A stretch of DNA of 64,000 nt from Methanobrevibacter millerae (GTDB lineage Archaea > Methanobacteriota > Methanobacteria > Methanobacteriales > Methanobacteriaceae), in NCBI GenBank assembly GCA_015063005.1, contig SUTF01000004.1, positions 139,290 through 203,289 of the forward strand, given 5' to 3'. The notes beneath the pieces were generated by a model that made no database searches, had not been told where the DNA came from, and saw only the letters and a program-made list of their open reading frames with translations. Shown here piece after piece: positions 8,861-17,411 of this stretch. The position numbers were made by a program, and so were the translations under genes. Each line of letters opens with the position of its first letter. Within the stretch, counting starts at the first letter, position 1.

Positions 8861-9445
8861 ATGGAAAAGTCATCACTTGAAAATCTAGTTAATGAGATTA
8901 ACACTGAACAGTTGATTAAAGAAAAGTTAGAGGCCAAGATTTCAGCTGAAATAGACAGAAGAATTGAATCTGGCATGAATGATGAGTTCATCAACCAGGA
9001 AATCGAAAGAAGAATGCAGACTGATGAGGTTAAAAAGATTATTCAAAAGCAGGTTGAGGATCAAGTCAAATTAAAATTGGCTGAAGAAATGGCTGAACAG
9101 GTTACCGAGGATGTTGATGAAATATTATACTCACGTGAAAACGGTGAAACAATAAATGAGCGTGGTATCGACATTGGACTTGAACAGGGCCGTCAGCAAG
9201 GTATTGAAATCGGTTACAAACAGGGCTTTGAAAAAGGAAAACAGGAAGGAATTGAAATTGGCCGTGAAGCCGGATATGAAAAGGGCATTGAGGAAGGAGG
9301 TCCTGGATCATATCAAAGAGGACTTGAGGATGGAAGAAAACAGGGGCTTGAAAGGGTTGCAAGAACAATGTATAAAGACAACTATCCTTTGGAAGAGATT
9401 ACAAAACTGACCGGCCTGATATTGAAAAGGCCAAGCAGAAAATAG
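8861..9445 (+). CDS. Coiled-coil protein with a Gly-spaced charged repeat tail
   Basis: 194 residues, unrecognised as a whole. Residues 1-90 are a highly charged helix (for example LIKEKLEAKISAEIDRRIESG). Residues about 100-160 repeat a 4- to 8-residue unit of the type GxxxGxExGxxxG, such as GLEQGRQQGIEIGYKQGFEKG. The end, VARTMYKDNYPLEEITKLTG, matches the tail of Rpn/PD-(D/E)XK transposase-family proteins (helix ending in 'eeI.k.TGL'), but the nuclease domain is absent. Start ATG follows GGGGATATTCTT. It is followed after 12 bases by the Cas4-like nuclease, so it may be an accessory or scaffold of that nuclease. Confidence 0.65.
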   Translation: MEKSSLENLVNEINTEQLIKEKLEAKISAEIDRRIESGMNDEFINQEIERRMQTDEVKKIIQKQVEDQVKLKLAEEMAEQVTEDVDEILYSRENGETINERGIDIGLEQGRQQGIEIGYKQGFEKGKQEGIEIGREAGYEKGIEEGGPGSYQRGLEDGRKQGLERVARTMYKDNYPLEEITKLTGLILKRPSRK

Positions 9446-9457
9446 GAAAAAATCACT

Positions 9458-10141
9458 ATGGAAAATAAGTTAATTATAAATGAAAAGTACTCCAAGGAAA
9501 ATCATCCTACAATTGAAAGTATTCAAATAATTGAAGGTAAAAACAATTTCCCCATTAGCTGGTTGAATCAGCAAGGTTATTGTGAATACCAGATATATCT
9601 CCAGTACATGAAAGGCATAAAAACATCACCTACAAATGCCATGCTTAAGGGAACACAGGTTCACAATACATTAGAAGAAAAATTCCTGGAGGATGCCACA
9701 CCTGCAACATTCGATGAGGTTGTTGAACTGTCAAAATCCGAAGCAACAATTTCAAGGGAATGCTTTGTAATGTCTCCCTCTGACGGAATAAGAGGTTTCA
9801 TCGATGAGATATGGATGACACCAAGCGAAATAGTAATAATAGATGACAAGCCTGGAAGCAAGGCCTATCCATCAACCATCAATCAGGTAAGGGCATATTG
9901 CCTTGCATTCAAAAACATGACTAACGACACACGCCCAATCAGAGGAGCACTTCGCCAAAGAGGAACAGACAACATTTTCTGGAGCGAAGAGTTTGACGCC
10001 AATGCTGAAAAGCAGATAAGATTTACAATTGATAGAATGCATGCACTTTTTGAAGGACAAAAACCTTTCATAGCAACCAAAAATCCGAACAAATGCAAAT
10101 CCTGCAGATACCAAAGCTATTGTGAAGAATGTAAAATTTGA
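9458..10141 (+). CDS. Cas4/RecB-like PD-(D/E)XK nuclease with an iron-sulfur Cys set
   Basis: 227 residues. The layout is that of Cas4/Dna2-type nucleases: an N-terminal Cys (WLNQQGYCEYQIYLQYM, near 45), GTQVHNTLEEKF with the motif I His, GFIDEIW with the metal-binding Asp, IIDDKPG as the D-x-K catalytic core, and NQVRAYCLAF with the helical Gln/Tyr motif. Three closing Cys, CKSCRYQSYCEECKI, complete a four-Cys 4Fe-4S site. No Cas1, Cas2 or CRISPR repeats are present anywhere in the window, so this is a stand-alone homologue, probably for DNA repair. It sits between the coiled-coil protein and the TPR protein with 9-12 base gaps, so all three may be one operon. Confidence 0.85.
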   Translation: MENKLIINEKYSKENHPTIESIQIIEGKNNFPISWLNQQGYCEYQIYLQYMKGIKTSPTNAMLKGTQVHNTLEEKFLEDATPATFDEVVELSKSEATISRECFVMSPSDGIRGFIDEIWMTPSEIVIIDDKPGSKAYPSTINQVRAYCLAFKNMTNDTRPIRGALRQRGTDNIFWSEEFDANAEKQIRFTIDRMHALFEGQKPFIATKNPNKCKSCRYQSYCEECKI

Positions 10142-10150
10142 AGTGAAACT

Positions 10151-11485
10151 ATGAAAGATGAAAAAACAAAAATCAAAGAAGAAAAGATCATAGAACTCAC
10201 AACAGAATTTTGTAATGAAAAGCTGAATCGTGAATATGAAGAGCTTTGCGTGAAATTAATTGAAAAAATGGGGCGCAAACATGAAATTCCTTTTAAAAGA
10301 GGAAAACTTGAAATTTGGGCGAGTGCTGTAATTTATGCCCTTGGACAAATCAACTTCCTTTTTGATAAGGCATCCGAACCTTATACAACACCAGACGATA
10401 TATGTAACTATTTTAACACCAAAAAATCCACAGTATCCAATAAGGCGAGAGATATTAGGAAAATGTTTAATATGGGTCATTTCGATAAGGAATTCTCATT
10501 AAAATCCATGCTTGAAATTCAGCCTACATTCTATATCGATGAGAAAAGCGGAATGATTATACCCGAAGAATTCATGATAAATCCTATGGACAGCTATTTT
10601 GATGAAGCATATGAGCATTTTGCAAAAGGAGATATTGATAATGCAATAGCTATGCTGGATGCGATTGATAAGGATAATCCGGAATATGAGCGAGCAATGT
10701 TTTATAAGTCATTTATTTTAAATGCAAGTGGAATTGAAGATAATTCTTCTGAGAGATTCCAGGAATTCATATCCAATTTTGGAGAAAATATTGATTTAAA
10801 TGATATTTTAGATGATGAAGTTGATTTAGAAGACCTTGCAAAAACAAATGGACATTTTGATGAAAATGACCCTTATGATTTGTGTATGAGAGGAGAACTT
10901 TATTTTGATGAAGAAAACTATGAAAAAGCCATTGAATATTTTGATTTATCATTGAAAATCCTTCCAAATCAGCCAAATGTTTTAAAATATAAATCCCTAG
11001 CATTATGTGAACTAAAAAAATACAAAAAAGCATTTAAAACCATTGATAAAGCAATTGAACTGACTCCTCATGATGATACATTATGGGCCACTAAAGGAAG
11101 CATTTTCATTAGTCAAAAAAAATACAAAAAAGCACTGAAATGTTTAGATAAAGCCCTAGAAATAGATGGGGATGATATTGATTATTATATTGAGAAGATA
11201 CATGTTTATAAAGAAATGGGAGATTATGAAAATATAAAAAAAGTGCTGGACATTATAGAAAAAATCGATGCAGAAAATCCAGAATTCTTATATGAAAAAG
11301 GAACCTATTTCCTTTCAGAAATGGAACCTGAAAAAGCAATAATATATTATGATAAATGCTTATCCATTGATGATAAGCATGTTGAAGCATTATTATTCAA
11401 GGCAATGACATGTGCTACTTTAAAAAGAGAAAAAGAAGCGAACGATTGTATTGAAAAATTTCTGAAATCAATCCGTTTTTACTGA
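10151..11485 (+). CDS. DUF6398-like domain plus TPR repeats protein
   Basis: 444 residues. Residues 1-125 (including KRGKLEIWASAVIYALGQ and FNTKKSTVSNKARDIRKMF) match a domain I recall as DUF6398, which has a helical cyclin-like look. From about residue 150 onward come TPR-type helix pairs with 34-residue spacing, for example YDLCMRGELYFDEENYEKAI and DDTLWATKGSIFISQKKYKKAL. A protein-interaction role is inferred from the TPRs. It is third in a possible operon behind the Cas4-like nuclease. It has no signal peptide or membrane span. Confidence 0.8.
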   Translation: MKDEKTKIKEEKIIELTTEFCNEKLNREYEELCVKLIEKMGRKHEIPFKRGKLEIWASAVIYALGQINFLFDKASEPYTTPDDICNYFNTKKSTVSNKARDIRKMFNMGHFDKEFSLKSMLEIQPTFYIDEKSGMIIPEEFMINPMDSYFDEAYEHFAKGDIDNAIAMLDAIDKDNPEYERAMFYKSFILNASGIEDNSSERFQEFISNFGENIDLNDILDDEVDLEDLAKTNGHFDENDPYDLCMRGELYFDEENYEKAIEYFDLSLKILPNQPNVLKYKSLALCELKKYKKAFKTIDKAIELTPHDDTLWATKGSIFISQKKYKKALKCLDKALEIDGDDIDYYIEKIHVYKEMGDYENIKKVLDIIEKIDAENPEFLYEKGTYFLSEMEPEKAIIYYDKCLSIDDKHVEALLFKAMTCATLKREKEANDCIEKFLKSIRFY

Positions 11486-11510
11486 TGGAACTTAATGAGT
11501 TGTTTGAAGA

Positions 11511-12152
11511 TTAGATTACACGATTCAATCCCAGATACAATTTGTTTTTCTTATACATCTTATCCAGAATTTCATTCCATTCTTCAACTGTTATTCTTCC
11601 TTTATTAGGAATCAGAGAGTCAAGGGATGCCTCATTAATGTTTAAAATATCCGATAATATGTGTGCTAGTGTTCTGCCAGTTAATGATAACTCATAAGGA
11701 TCATAGCCTGTAACCATCAATACCCAGACATTATCCTTTGAAGAGCTGTTATATTCCTTTTTAAGAGTATCATACCAGTGAGTGATTTTATTCTCACTGT
11801 CTCCAACTTCTCCATCACCTACTGAAATATAATATCCCTCTTCGGTAAAATCAATTGTTTTTATAGCATCAGATATTTTAGAGTTAAGTTCCGGTGAGCC
11901 GATTTCCAATTCAAATTCATTGTTTGTAATGTAATCCTCAAGATAGTTTTCAACTTCCTTGTGATTTTTAAAATAACCTATAGGCTCCAGCCTATCAGGA
12001 TCACGGTCACACAAATCATAAATCAGGTCTTCATCGACATCATATATTTCGTATCCATCAAGCTTATGTGATTGATAAGGCTTGAAGTCAAGACAATAGT
12101 TTTCCAAATCGTCTTTGTTTAAATACCACAGAACCTGCACTCTTTTAATCAT
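11511..12152 (-). CDS. Hypothetical acidic cytoplasmic protein
   Basis: 213 residues, not recognised. It is acidic, with no Cys cluster, signal peptide or membrane segment. The N-terminus MIKRVQVLWYLNKDDLENY and the segment EEGYYISVGDGEVGDSENKITHWYDTL look like an alpha/beta fold. The C-terminal part includes HILSDILNINEASLDSLIP. ATG 12152 is used; the frame also opens at TTG 12161. It lies 18 bases downstream of the RDD protein on the same strand, so it may be the last gene of the hypE operon. Confidence 0.6.
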   Translation of the reverse strand: MIKRVQVLWYLNKDDLENYCLDFKPYQSHKLDGYEIYDVDEDLIYDLCDRDPDRLEPIGYFKNHKEVENYLEDYITNNEFELEIGSPELNSKISDAIKTIDFTEEGYYISVGDGEVGDSENKITHWYDTLKKEYNSSSKDNVWVLMVTGYDPYELSLTGRTLAHILSDILNINEASLDSLIPNKGRITVEEWNEILDKMYKKNKLYLGLNRVI

Positions 12153-12170
12153 ATGAATCAATAATTAATT

Positions 12171-12575
12171 TTATTCTACTTCGTTTACAACAATTGTTTT
12201 TGTAAATACACCTAAAATTCTATCATTGCGTCTGATTATTTTACCGATAGCCCAATCGAAAATTATTGGGAACCAGAATATTTTGGTTAAATTTCTGACA
12301 ATAGCCTGAGCCCAGGAAATTGGATAACCGTTTCTGGAAATTACGCGCAAATACATTAAAGCTTTACCGACAGTTGCACCTTTGGATTTTTCCAAGCCTA
12401 TGAAATAGATTAAAATCAAAACAGGCACAACATATGGGAAATACATATAAACAGCAAAAGTACTGTACGGATTGATGAATATGGATAATAAATAAGAAAC
12501 AATCCACATGAATGCGGAAACTACAAAAAAGTCAATCACATATGCAAGCACTCTTCTTGTAAATATACTGGCCAT
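12171..12575 (-). CDS. RDD family membrane protein
   Basis: 134 residues. Three hydrophobic spans: about 9-34 (starting RRVLAYVIDFFVVSAFMW, with the RDD-family Arg and Asp), 40-65, and about 105-125. The conserved SKGATVGKALMYLRVISRNG loop between spans 2 and 3 is the family signature. GAGGTG directly upstream favours ATG 12575 over the in-frame GTG 12584. It starts just inside the end of hypE, suggesting co-transcription. RDD proteins include small ion antiporters, but most, like this one, have no tested function. Confidence 0.85.
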   Translation of the reverse strand: MASIFTRRVLAYVIDFFVVSAFMWIVSYLLSIFINPYSTFAVYMYFPYVVPVLILIYFIGLEKSKGATVGKALMYLRVISRNGYPISWAQAIVRNLTKIFWFPIIFDWAIGKIIRRNDRILGVFTKTIVVNEVE

Positions 12576-12585
12576 ATTAAACACC

Positions 12586-13605
12586 TCAACATACTCTAGG
12601 AACTGGATCAGCTATAGGTGCTTCGAGAATACGTTCTCCACCAATAGGAGTGTTTACAATCACATATTCGCCTTCAACAACTTCACCTATGATTGCTGCA
12701 TTTTCACCATATTTTTCACTTTTAATGGCTTCAAGAACCTCTTCGGCCTTGTCAGCCTTAACGCCCATTACAACTTTACCTTCATTTGCCACTTCAAATG
12801 GATCTATACCCAACATTTCAGATACTGCATGAACCTCTTCCCTTATTGGAATTGCATCCTGTTCCAAAACAATACCTTTTCCGGATTTGGAAGCCATTTC
12901 ATTAATTGCATTGGCAAATCCTCCACGGGTCGGATCTTTCATTGCAGTGACTCCTCCAACGTCCAAAGCCTTTTTGACAATGTTCCACATTGGAGCAACA
13001 TCAGATTTCAAATCTGTGTCAAAGCCAAAACCTTCCCTAAAAGACATTAAACTCATACCATGGTCGCCTAAACTACCTGTGACAATGATTTTGTCTCCAA
13101 CTTCCAATCCGCTATCGCGAACGACTTCACCTTTCTTGGCTATTCCGATACCTGTTGTAACCATGACAATACCATCAAGCTTATCCTGCGGCATTACTTT
13201 TGTATCTCCTGTGATGACAGCCACATCAACCTCTTCACATGCTTCGTTTAGGGATTTCATTATCCTATCCAAATCCTCTATAGGAAAACCCTCTTGCATA
13301 ATGATAGCATTGGAAATAGCTAGAGGTTTTGCACCCATTACAGAAACATCGTTTATGGTTCCTGCAGCTGAAATTCTACCAATATCTCCGCCAGGGAAAA
13401 ACAATGGATCGATTGTATGACCGTCTGTTGTCATGACAATTTCATAATCGCCTAAAGGAATGGATGCACCATCATCTAAAGCATCCAAACTAATACCGCC
13501 ATTCACACTCTTTTTTGTAAGATTATCCAAGACTGTGGAAGCGATTAGATTAGCCATTACTTCTCCGCCAGCACCATGATTCATATTAATTTTATCATCT
13601 GACAT
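12586..13605 (-). CDS. hypE: Hydrogenase maturation protein HypE (carbamoyl dehydratase)
   Basis: 339 residues. HypE takes the carbamoyl group from HypF onto its C-terminal Cys and dehydrates it to the cyanide ligand of NiFe hydrogenases. The AIR-synthase-like fold is evident: MNHGAGGEVMANLI at the N-terminus, ALDDGASIPL, FFPGGDIGRISAAGTINDVS, VITGDTKVMP, GSLGDHGMSLM and DPTRGGFANAINEMA. The last four residues, PRVC, provide the essential C-terminal Cys 339. AAGGCGAT precedes the ATG. Other hyp genes are not in the window. Confidence 0.96.
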   Translation of the reverse strand: MSDDKINMNHGAGGEVMANLIASTVLDNLTKKSVNGGISLDALDDGASIPLGDYEIVMTTDGHTIDPLFFPGGDIGRISAAGTINDVSVMGAKPLAISNAIIMQEGFPIEDLDRIMKSLNEACEEVDVAVITGDTKVMPQDKLDGIVMVTTGIGIAKKGEVVRDSGLEVGDKIIVTGSLGDHGMSLMSFREGFGFDTDLKSDVAPMWNIVKKALDVGGVTAMKDPTRGGFANAINEMASKSGKGIVLEQDAIPIREEVHAVSEMLGIDPFEVANEGKVVMGVKADKAEEVLEAIKSEKYGENAAIIGEVVEGEYVIVNTPIGGERILEAPIADPVPRVC

Positions 13606-13661
13606 TATATCGCCTTAGAAAAATATATGTTAAAACAAGTATATTAAATTAGTTATAAAAA

Positions 13662-13700
13662 TTGAAAAAAAAGAGAAATTAAAGATAAATTAATATCTTT
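13662..13700 (-). terminator. Hairpin terminator after rps8e
   Basis: AAAGATA (13681-13687) and TATCTTT (13694-13700) form a 7-bp inverted repeat with a 6-base loop overlapping the rps8e stop codon. On the minus strand it is followed by a T-rich run including eight consecutive T. Confidence 0.5.
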
Positions 13701-14076
13701 AGATTAAAATTCCGTTAACAACACCATCTTGACCAGGTCTAGATGTTACTTTAGCATTACCTTCAGGAGTTTCTACAACAGCACCTTTAGTAATGATGTT
13801 CCTTCTTACGTAGTTTGGGTTTGCGTTGTTTTCAATTACTCCTAAAATATCAGTAATTTGAGTTTTACCGGTTTTTACATCGGTTAAATTAATTTTATTA
13901 GCTGCTGCTAATCTGAGTTTTTCGTTTCCACCACGAGTACGGATTTTTCTTAAGTTTTTGTCATCCACTCTAGTTTCAGCAGGATCTCTTCCTAATTCTG
14001 ATTTCCTTTTTCCACGGTTTGCAACATTTCTTGCACCTGATGGACTTCTAGTTGATTTTCCTTGAGAAATTGCCAT
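13699..14076 (-). CDS. rps8e: 30S ribosomal protein S8e
   Basis: 125 residues, normal for archaea. The N-terminus MAISQGKSTRSPSGARNVAN, the segment KSELGRDPAETRVDD, the conserved RTRGGNEKLRLAAAN and the C-terminal VTSRPGQDGVVNGIL define the family. It is a primary component of the small subunit, shared by archaea and eukaryotes. AGGTGA sits 6 bases before ATG. It appears monocistronic, with its own terminator downstream and AT-rich promoter DNA upstream. Confidence 0.97.
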   Translation of the reverse strand: MAISQGKSTRSPSGARNVANRGKRKSELGRDPAETRVDDKNLRKIRTRGGNEKLRLAAANKINLTDVKTGKTQITDILGVIENNANPNYVRRNIITKGAVVETPEGNAKVTSRPGQDGVVNGILI

Positions 14077-14248
14077 TATTTCACCTAAATAAATATAATA
14101 ATTAATTAATAATCGCTGTCAATAAGCCTCTTTTCAGTAAATCGTTGGACAAGAAAAATAACAATTTACATTATGAGAGCAAAAAAGAGCCTTAATGAAT
14201 AATGATAATAAAATATTACTTTTTCATTATATATAAACTTTATTTTAT

Positions 14249-14614
14249 TTAGGGATTTTTGTCATTCTGAGAGACAAATGAAAATTTTAGATTGCAATTC
14301 GGACAGTAGAAGTCATCCAAAAGGGTGCCTCCACAAACAGGACATGTATCTGGAGAAGTCGACAGATATACAAATTCCTTATTGGAGGAAGTTTTTTGAG
14401 GGACAATAGGCTCTGGAGCAGTGAATATTTCATCAGTTTTAGATTTAGCAAGTATTTCATCGACAATATTGTCAAAATCCTCTTCAGTGATTTCACCATC
14501 ATCGCTTGCCTTTAAAATCTTTTCAATATCCTCATCAGATATCTTATCGCCCAAAACATCTTTCAATAAGTCAACCAAATCATTATCTTCAATGTAATAT
14601 TCTTCGCCAGCCAT
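14249..14614 (-). CDS. Small acidic protein with a C-terminal zinc ribbon
   Basis: 121 residues. The first 65 residues are acidic helices (DLVDLLKDVLGDKISDEDIEKIL). The C-terminus holds CPVCGGTLLDDFYCPNCNLKF, two CxxC pairs spaced as a zinc ribbon. AAGGAGAG lies about 8 bases before ATG. No enzyme motif is present. Proteins of this shape are often small regulators or adaptors, but no function can be assigned. Confidence 0.65.
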   Translation of the reverse strand: MAGEEYYIEDNDLVDLLKDVLGDKISDEDIEKILKASDDGEITEEDFDNIVDEILAKSKTDEIFTAPEPIVPQKTSSNKEFVYLSTSPDTCPVCGGTLLDDFYCPNCNLKFSFVSQNDKNP

Positions 14615-14707
14615 TGTAATTCTCTCCTTGAAAGTTATTTATACACAATAATTAATATTCTTTTCTAAAGATTAAAAAAATGGAATAGCCGAACTATTCC
14701 CAAAAAA

Positions 14708-15049
14708 TTAATTTGTATCCCATAACTCAGATATTTCAAATCCAAAACGATTACTGGATTTTAACTTGAAAATTTTATCATATGCCACATAAATCTCAAA
14801 GTCTATTTCCAAATCATCACTGTCAATAGCTACGGCAATATGAGGATTTTCCAGTATTTTTTTATCAACACCCAAGGATTTGGATGCTTCTCCAATGTAG
14901 AATGACACAGGCATATTGTTTTTATCTGTGTTTAAAAAAATTCCCCCACCAATGAAGTAGTTGGCTGCAAATCCATTTTTATCTGTCAATTTTCCGGACA
15001 AAACATCATTTGTCTCATCATAACTTGTAACTAATTCTTTTGTTTCCAT
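14708..15049 (-). CDS. Hypothetical protein, DUF2283-like beta fold
   Basis: 113 residues. The opening VTSYDETNDVLSGKLTDKNG resembles the 'YD...D.L.....' strand pair of DUF2283-type small proteins. The rest alternates short beta strands (YFIGGGIFLNTDKNNMPVSFY, DLEIDFEIYVAYDKIF). No catalytic residues or membrane spans are seen. GGTTAGAT is upstream of the ATG. Function unknown. Confidence 0.55.
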   Translation of the reverse strand: METKELVTSYDETNDVLSGKLTDKNGFAANYFIGGGIFLNTDKNNMPVSFYIGEASKSLGVDKKILENPHIAVAIDSDDLEIDFEIYVAYDKIFKLKSSNRFGFEISELWDTN

Positions 15050-15242
15050 AATATCTAACCTCTACTATTATTTTATAATAACAATAATATAAAATAAGTG
15101 TTAGAGCATTTGAACAGTAATATGATTGTTTTTACTGATAAAAATTGTTTTAAGTGGCGAAAATTGTTGCGAAATATGAAAAATGTTGTCAGTGAAAACT
15201 TTTTTTAAAGATAATTTTCAAAGTATAATATGGTGCTGCTGT

Positions 15243-15923
15243 ATGGAAGACACAAAAGAACAATTTGAATTGGAAGCCGAAATAAAATCTCAAGCGGAAT
15301 TGTTTTTAAAAAATTTTAATTCAACGCTTCCTGAAAGTATGGAGCTTGAATATGAAGGATTTTATAGAAGAGGCTTTTTTGTAACTAAAAAAAGATATGC
15401 CGTTATCGAAGATGGAGAGATAATAGCTAAAGGATTGGAATTAGTTAGAAGAGATTGGGCACCAGTAGTAAAACAAACCCAGGAAGCAGTACTTATGGCC
15501 TTATTAAAGGAAGGGGACTCCCAAAAGGCAATTGATGAAGTTAAAAAAGTCATGAAAAGGCTTAGAAAAGGCGAAGTTGAAAACAAGGAACTGGTTATAC
15601 ATACACAAATCAACAAGCCTCTAAGCGAATACAAACAGGTCGGTCCTCATGTGGTGGCTGCCCAAATAATAGAAGACCATGGAATTAAAGTGTCTCGCGG
15701 AACCATCATCCAGTACATAATCAAAAAAGGAAAAGGCTCAATCAGCCAAAGAGCCGTGCCTTACGAATACAGTGAAGGAATTGAGTATGATAAGGATTAT
15801 TATGTCAACAACCAGATAATTCCTGCAGTCGGACGCATTATGGAATCACTTGGCTATTCAAAAAAAGACCTGCAAGACTTGTCTGTCGGTGAAAAACAGC
15901 AAAGCCTTGATGCATTTTTCTAA
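15243..15923 (+). CDS. Split family-B DNA polymerase, small (C-terminal) subunit
   Basis: 226 residues. It corresponds to the C-terminal piece of a PolB that is encoded by two genes in Methanothermobacter (small subunit about 223 residues). Visible parts are [19 protein letters not shown] (palm, the 'kkrYa' motif), [14 protein letters not shown], and the thumb from about 75 onward ([22 protein letters not shown]). The last residues QQSLDAFF form a PCNA-interacting peptide (Q-x-x-L-x-x-F-F). ATG 15243 has GGTG 8 bases upstream and matches the known subunit length. The large subunit gene is not in the window. Confidence 0.93.
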   Translation: MEDTKEQFELEAEIKSQAELFLKNFNSTLPESMELEYEGFYRRGFFVTKKRYAVIEDGEIIAKGLELVRRDWAPVVKQTQEAVLMALLKEGDSQKAIDEVKKVMKRLRKGEVENKELVIHTQINKPLSEYKQVGPHVVAAQIIEDHGIKVSRGTIIQYIIKKGKGSISQRAVPYEYSEGIEYDKDYYVNNQIIPAVGRIMESLGYSKKDLQDLSVGEKQQSLDAFF

Positions 15924-15927
15924 AAAA

Positions 15928-16623
15928 TTATAATATGGTGTTAACATCACCGATATTTTCAATTATGGTAATGTCCAATTGCTCTTTTTTAATGTATTCC
16001 CTGTCCTCTTCAGTAACATTGGAATTAACCAAAATAGCACTCATGCCCGCATTAACAGCACCTAAGGCATCTTCTCTGAATTTATTTCCAATCATTACTG
16101 ATTTTTCAGGATCACCCTGCATTTTTCTTAATGCGACATCATAAATTAGCCTATCCGGCTTTTTTTTGCCTACTTCTTCGGATGTGATTACCTCATCAAA
16201 AAAGGAATATACATTTAGACGCACCAATTTTTCCCATTGCTTGATGGTAATACCGTTTGATATTACTGCTAAGCGATAGCCCTGACTTTTCAAATAAATC
16301 AATGTGTCGATTGTATCTGCAAATGGTCTTAAAAGTGCCATTTTAACGTTATGATATGTAATCATTCCCAAAGCAACGAGCATTGGATCCTCATGGCCTA
16401 AAACAACCTGAGTCAAAACGTTGAAATGCTTGCCGTAATTGGATCCTTTTTCACGGATGATTGTTTTTAAAACACCATACGCTTCATCCTTATCCAAAGG
16501 TAATCCATTATCGACCATCAATTCAATAGCTGCTTTTCTTGCAGTCTGTGCAAAAGCGGAAGTATCCAATAATGTATCGTCTACATCAAAAAATACAACA
16601 CGATCATCTTCATTTCTAATCAT
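15928..16623 (-). CDS. HAD-superfamily hydrolase
   Basis: 231 residues. Motif I VVFFDVDDTLLDTS (Asp nucleophile and general acid), motif II LAVISNG, motif III Lys in GKKKPDRLIYDVAL, and motif IV MIGNKFREDALGAVNAGM are all present. A helical cap follows motif I (C1 type). The arrangement matches an archaeal HAD subgroup sometimes given as TIGR02253, with phosphatase activity on small metabolites expected but substrate unknown. GAGGG lies 7 bases upstream of ATG. It follows the exonuclease III gene by 2 bases, so the pheS-xth-HAD genes look like one operon. Confidence 0.88.
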   Translation of the reverse strand: MIRNEDDRVVFFDVDDTLLDTSAFAQTARKAAIELMVDNGLPLDKDEAYGVLKTIIREKGSNYGKHFNVLTQVVLGHEDPMLVALGMITYHNVKMALLRPFADTIDTLIYLKSQGYRLAVISNGITIKQWEKLVRLNVYSFFDEVITSEEVGKKKPDRLIYDVALRKMQGDPEKSVMIGNKFREDALGAVNAGMSAILVNSNVTEEDREYIKKEQLDITIIENIGDVNTIL

Positions 16624-16625
16624 AT

Positions 16626-17411
16626 TTAACCCTCTTTGTTAAATTCAAGTTCTAAGGTGACCGGACAATGGTCAGAACCATAAATATCATCTAATATAGT
16701 AGCTGATTTAACTTTATCTTTAATTTCCTCATTCACGTAAAAATAATCAAGACGCCAGCCGGCATTCCTTTCACGGGCACGGGTACGGTAACTCCACCAG
16801 GTGAAATTGTTCTCTCCTTCATCAAACATACGGAAAGTATCAATGAAACCTGCCTCTTCAAGCTCATCTAACCATGCACGTTCTTCCGGAAGATAACCTG
16901 ATTTTCCTTCACAGTTTTTAGGATTGTAAACATCAATAGGATGGTGAGCAATATTATAGTCACCGGTAATTACAAGATTTTTTCCCTGACTTTTAAGCTC
17001 CTTAAGCTCATCGAGCAATGCATTGCAAAAGTCAACCTTGAAATCAAGACGCTTTGCATTCATTCCGCTGTTCGGGAAATAGATGTTGTATAGTATGAAG
17101 TCTTCATACTCTATTTTCAAGACCCTTCCTTCGCTGTCAAGCTCTTCAATTCCCAGTCCACGGGTAACGTTTACGGGATTGATTTTGGAGTATGTTCCAA
17201 CACCGCTGTATCCTTTCTTTTCGGCTTCATTAAAGTGAGATTCATAGTCATCGACTTCAGCTAATTTCTTAGGAATATCATCTTTGGTGGCCCTTACTTC
17301 CTGGAAATTGATAATGTCTGCATCAGTATTATCAAACCAATCCCAAAACTCATCCTTTTTGGATACTGCCCTAATTCCATTCACATTCCAAGAAACTAAC
17401 TTTATTGACAT
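16626..17411 (-). CDS. xth: Exonuclease III / AP endonuclease (Mth212-like)
   Basis: 261 residues. Motifs of the family are complete: LVSWNVNGIRA, NFQEVRATKDDIP (Glu metal ligand), YFPNSGMNAKRLDFK, ITGDYNIAHHPIDV with Asp 151, RAWLDELEEAGFIDTFR, FTWWSYR, RARERNAGWRLDYF and YGSDHCPVTLEL (catalytic His). Asp 151 falls at the same residue number as in Methanothermobacter Mth212, a family member that also cuts at deoxyuridine; a Lys at 125 is also present here. Whether this enzyme shares the dU activity is inference. It starts at the last base of pheS (1-base overlap). Confidence 0.93.
   Translation of the reverse strand: MSIKLVSWNVNGIRAVSKKDEFWDWFDNTDADIINFQEVRATKDDIPKKLAEVDDYESHFNEAEKKGYSGVGTYSKINPVNVTRGLGIEELDSEGRVLKIEYEDFILYNIYFPNSGMNAKRLDFKVDFCNALLDELKELKSQGKNLVITGDYNIAHHPIDVYNPKNCEGKSGYLPEERAWLDELEEAGFIDTFRMFDEGENNFTWWSYRTRARERNAGWRLDYFYVNEEIKDKVKSATILDDIYGSDHCPVTLELEFNKEG

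Noticed and set aside
9458..10141. Cas4-like nuclease as part of a CRISPR system
   Set aside because: No repeat-spacer array and no other cas gene is present in the window.
12189..12198. AACAATTGTT inside the RDD gene
   Set aside because: Matches the 10-bp core of the sulfur-cluster box, but it is in coding sequence, lacks the flanking TA bases and is not near a start codon.
14113..14195. Imperfect inverted repeat upstream of rps8e (AAGCCTCTTTT and AAAAGAGCCTT)
   Set aside because: About 60-base loop and a mismatch; not convincing as an RNA structure or mobile element end.
15100..15200. Loose repeats of AAAATTGTT before the split PolB gene
   Set aside because: Short, imperfect and expected in AT-rich DNA.
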